A DNA stretch of 64,000 nt from Verrucomicrobiota bacterium (lineage in GTDB: Bacteria; Auribacterota; JABMQX01; JAFGEW01). Below the pieces are notes generated by a model. That model made no database searches. It had not been told where the DNA came from and saw nothing but the letters and a program-made list of their open reading frames with translations. Shown here in pieces: positions 63,644 through 64,000 of the stretch. The position numbers and the translations under genes are program-made. The stretch's first letter is position 1, and each line of letters opens with the position of its first letter. The stretch is taken from contig JAFGEW010000093.1 of assembly GCA_016931415.1 (NCBI GenBank), positions 1 to 64,000 of the forward strand, written 5' to 3'.

Positions 63644-64000
63644 TCAGTCCGTTGCCGAATTGTCAATGTCCGGCGCCGCGGATCGTCTGCCGCGCTCGGC
63701 GGCGACAAGGCGGCGCAGCTCCTCGAGCGCGCGTTCGATGGAATCATTGGTCACCCGATAATCATAACGCGCGGCACGGGCGAGTTCGGTGTCGGCGCGG
63801 GCGAGCCGCCGCGCGGCGGTCTCGGCGTTCTCGGTGCCGCGTTCCGCGATCCGGTTGTGCAGCTCGATCACCGATGGAGGCAGGATGAAGATCGTCACCG
63901 CCTTGCCGTAGCGGGCGATGAAGTTGTCCTTACCGTCAACGTCTATGACGAGCACGAGGTCCTCGCCGTTACGCCGGGCGGCCTCGAGGTCGCGCTCGAA
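63644..64000 (-). CDS. gmk: Guanylate kinase, C-terminal part (cut by right edge)
   Basis: The frame is open through the right edge and stops at 63644; about 118 C-terminal residues are visible. They hold FERDLEAARRNGEDLVLVID VDGKDNF, GKAVTIFILPPSVIELHNRI AERGTENAETAARRLARADT ELARAARYDYRVTNDSIERA, matching the nucleotide-monophosphate-binding and lid parts of guanylate kinase. The P-loop end lies outside the window. It converts GMP to GDP with ATP. VDGKDN replaces the more common VQGA. The TPR gene starts within 20 bp of its stop. Confidence 0.88.
   Translation of the reverse strand, partial: FERDLEAARRNGEDLVLVIDVDGKDNFIARYGKAVTIFILPPSVIELHNRIAERGTENAETAARRLARADTELARAARYDYRVTNDSIERALEELRRLVAAERGRRSAAPDIDNSATD

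Noticed and set aside
63638-63666. Promoter TTGACA-N17-TACTTA just before the giant TPR gene
   Set aside because: The predicted transcript start would fall on or after the first start codon, and the boxes lie in the end of gmk; I could not tell a leaderless start from chance.
60669-63761. 1030-codon plus-strand frame opposite the giant TPR gene
   Set aside because: Antisense shadow; the minus strand has a signal peptide and regular TPR pairs.

Overview
The window reads as a chromosomal stretch of a high-GC, Gram-negative bacterium. Evidence for an outer membrane: two TolC-type proteins, an LptF/LptG pair, ExbB/ExbD modules and five secreted proteins with PEP-CTERM tails. The PEP-CTERM proteins, giant secreted repeat proteins and an ExbB-ExbD-ExbD-toroid operon fit the Planctomycetota/Hydrogenedentota/Lentisphaerota sort of lineage, but nothing here fixes the phylum. 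No phage, insertion sequence, CRISPR array or rRNA operon was seen.

Layout. 1-8.4 kb: a giant exported beta-propeller protein (cut by the left edge) on the minus strand, diverging from three PEP-CTERM jelly-roll-like proteins. 8.6-11.8 kb: a LOG-family protein, an eIF-2B-like protein and a TolC. 12.2-15.4 kb: a heat-shock island (two Hsp20, GroES with a basic tail, GroEL). 15.6-24.1 kb: minus-strand secreted proteins (a 1625-residue HEAT/CARDB/HExxH/NHL protein, a 372-residue orphan, two PEP-CTERM proteins) plus a candidate structured RNA or attenuator. 24.3-27.8 kb: a decayed Mth938-like gene, a CDF transporter, an NtrC-type regulator and a membrane protein. 27.9-32.5 kb: an M16-like lipoprotein, trpE, trpG and an MscL-like channel. 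32.6-39.4 kb: FtsK, UppP, a coiled-coil protein, a tiny lipoprotein and LptG/LptF. 39.6-43.3 kb: TolC, a membrane-fusion protein and a MacB-type ATPase without its permease. 43.3-48.6 kb: AmrS, a UroD-like protein, NrdR, an N-acetyltransferase, a PHP phosphoesterase and PilT. 48.8-55.0 kb: a zinc-ribbon peptide, tRNA-Pro, acylphosphatase, a phosphoesterase, VanZ-like, LigA, a TrkA-N potassium channel and a YdjY-like protein. 55.0-64 kb: an operon running leftward from guanylate kinase through two TPR proteins, ExbB, two ExbD and a membrane-anchored toroid protein.

The most unusual signal is regulatory. Every promoter I can place in front of the exported-protein genes (4.1, 5.3, 6.5, 7.7, 20.5, 22.2, 23.0 and 24.1 kb) has a sigma70-like -35 and -10 pair followed 13-14 bases later by a G tract: five or more G in six cases, only GGG in two. 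Two copies lie in an inverted repeat and drive divergent secreted genes. A third heads a stable-looking rod-shaped RNA that ends in a strong terminator upstream of a secreted-protein gene. Two copies precede short upstream ORFs. This looks like a shared control element for the cell-surface gene set, and I do not recognise it as a described motif.

Gene calls rest on my reading of translated motifs. No database search was possible.
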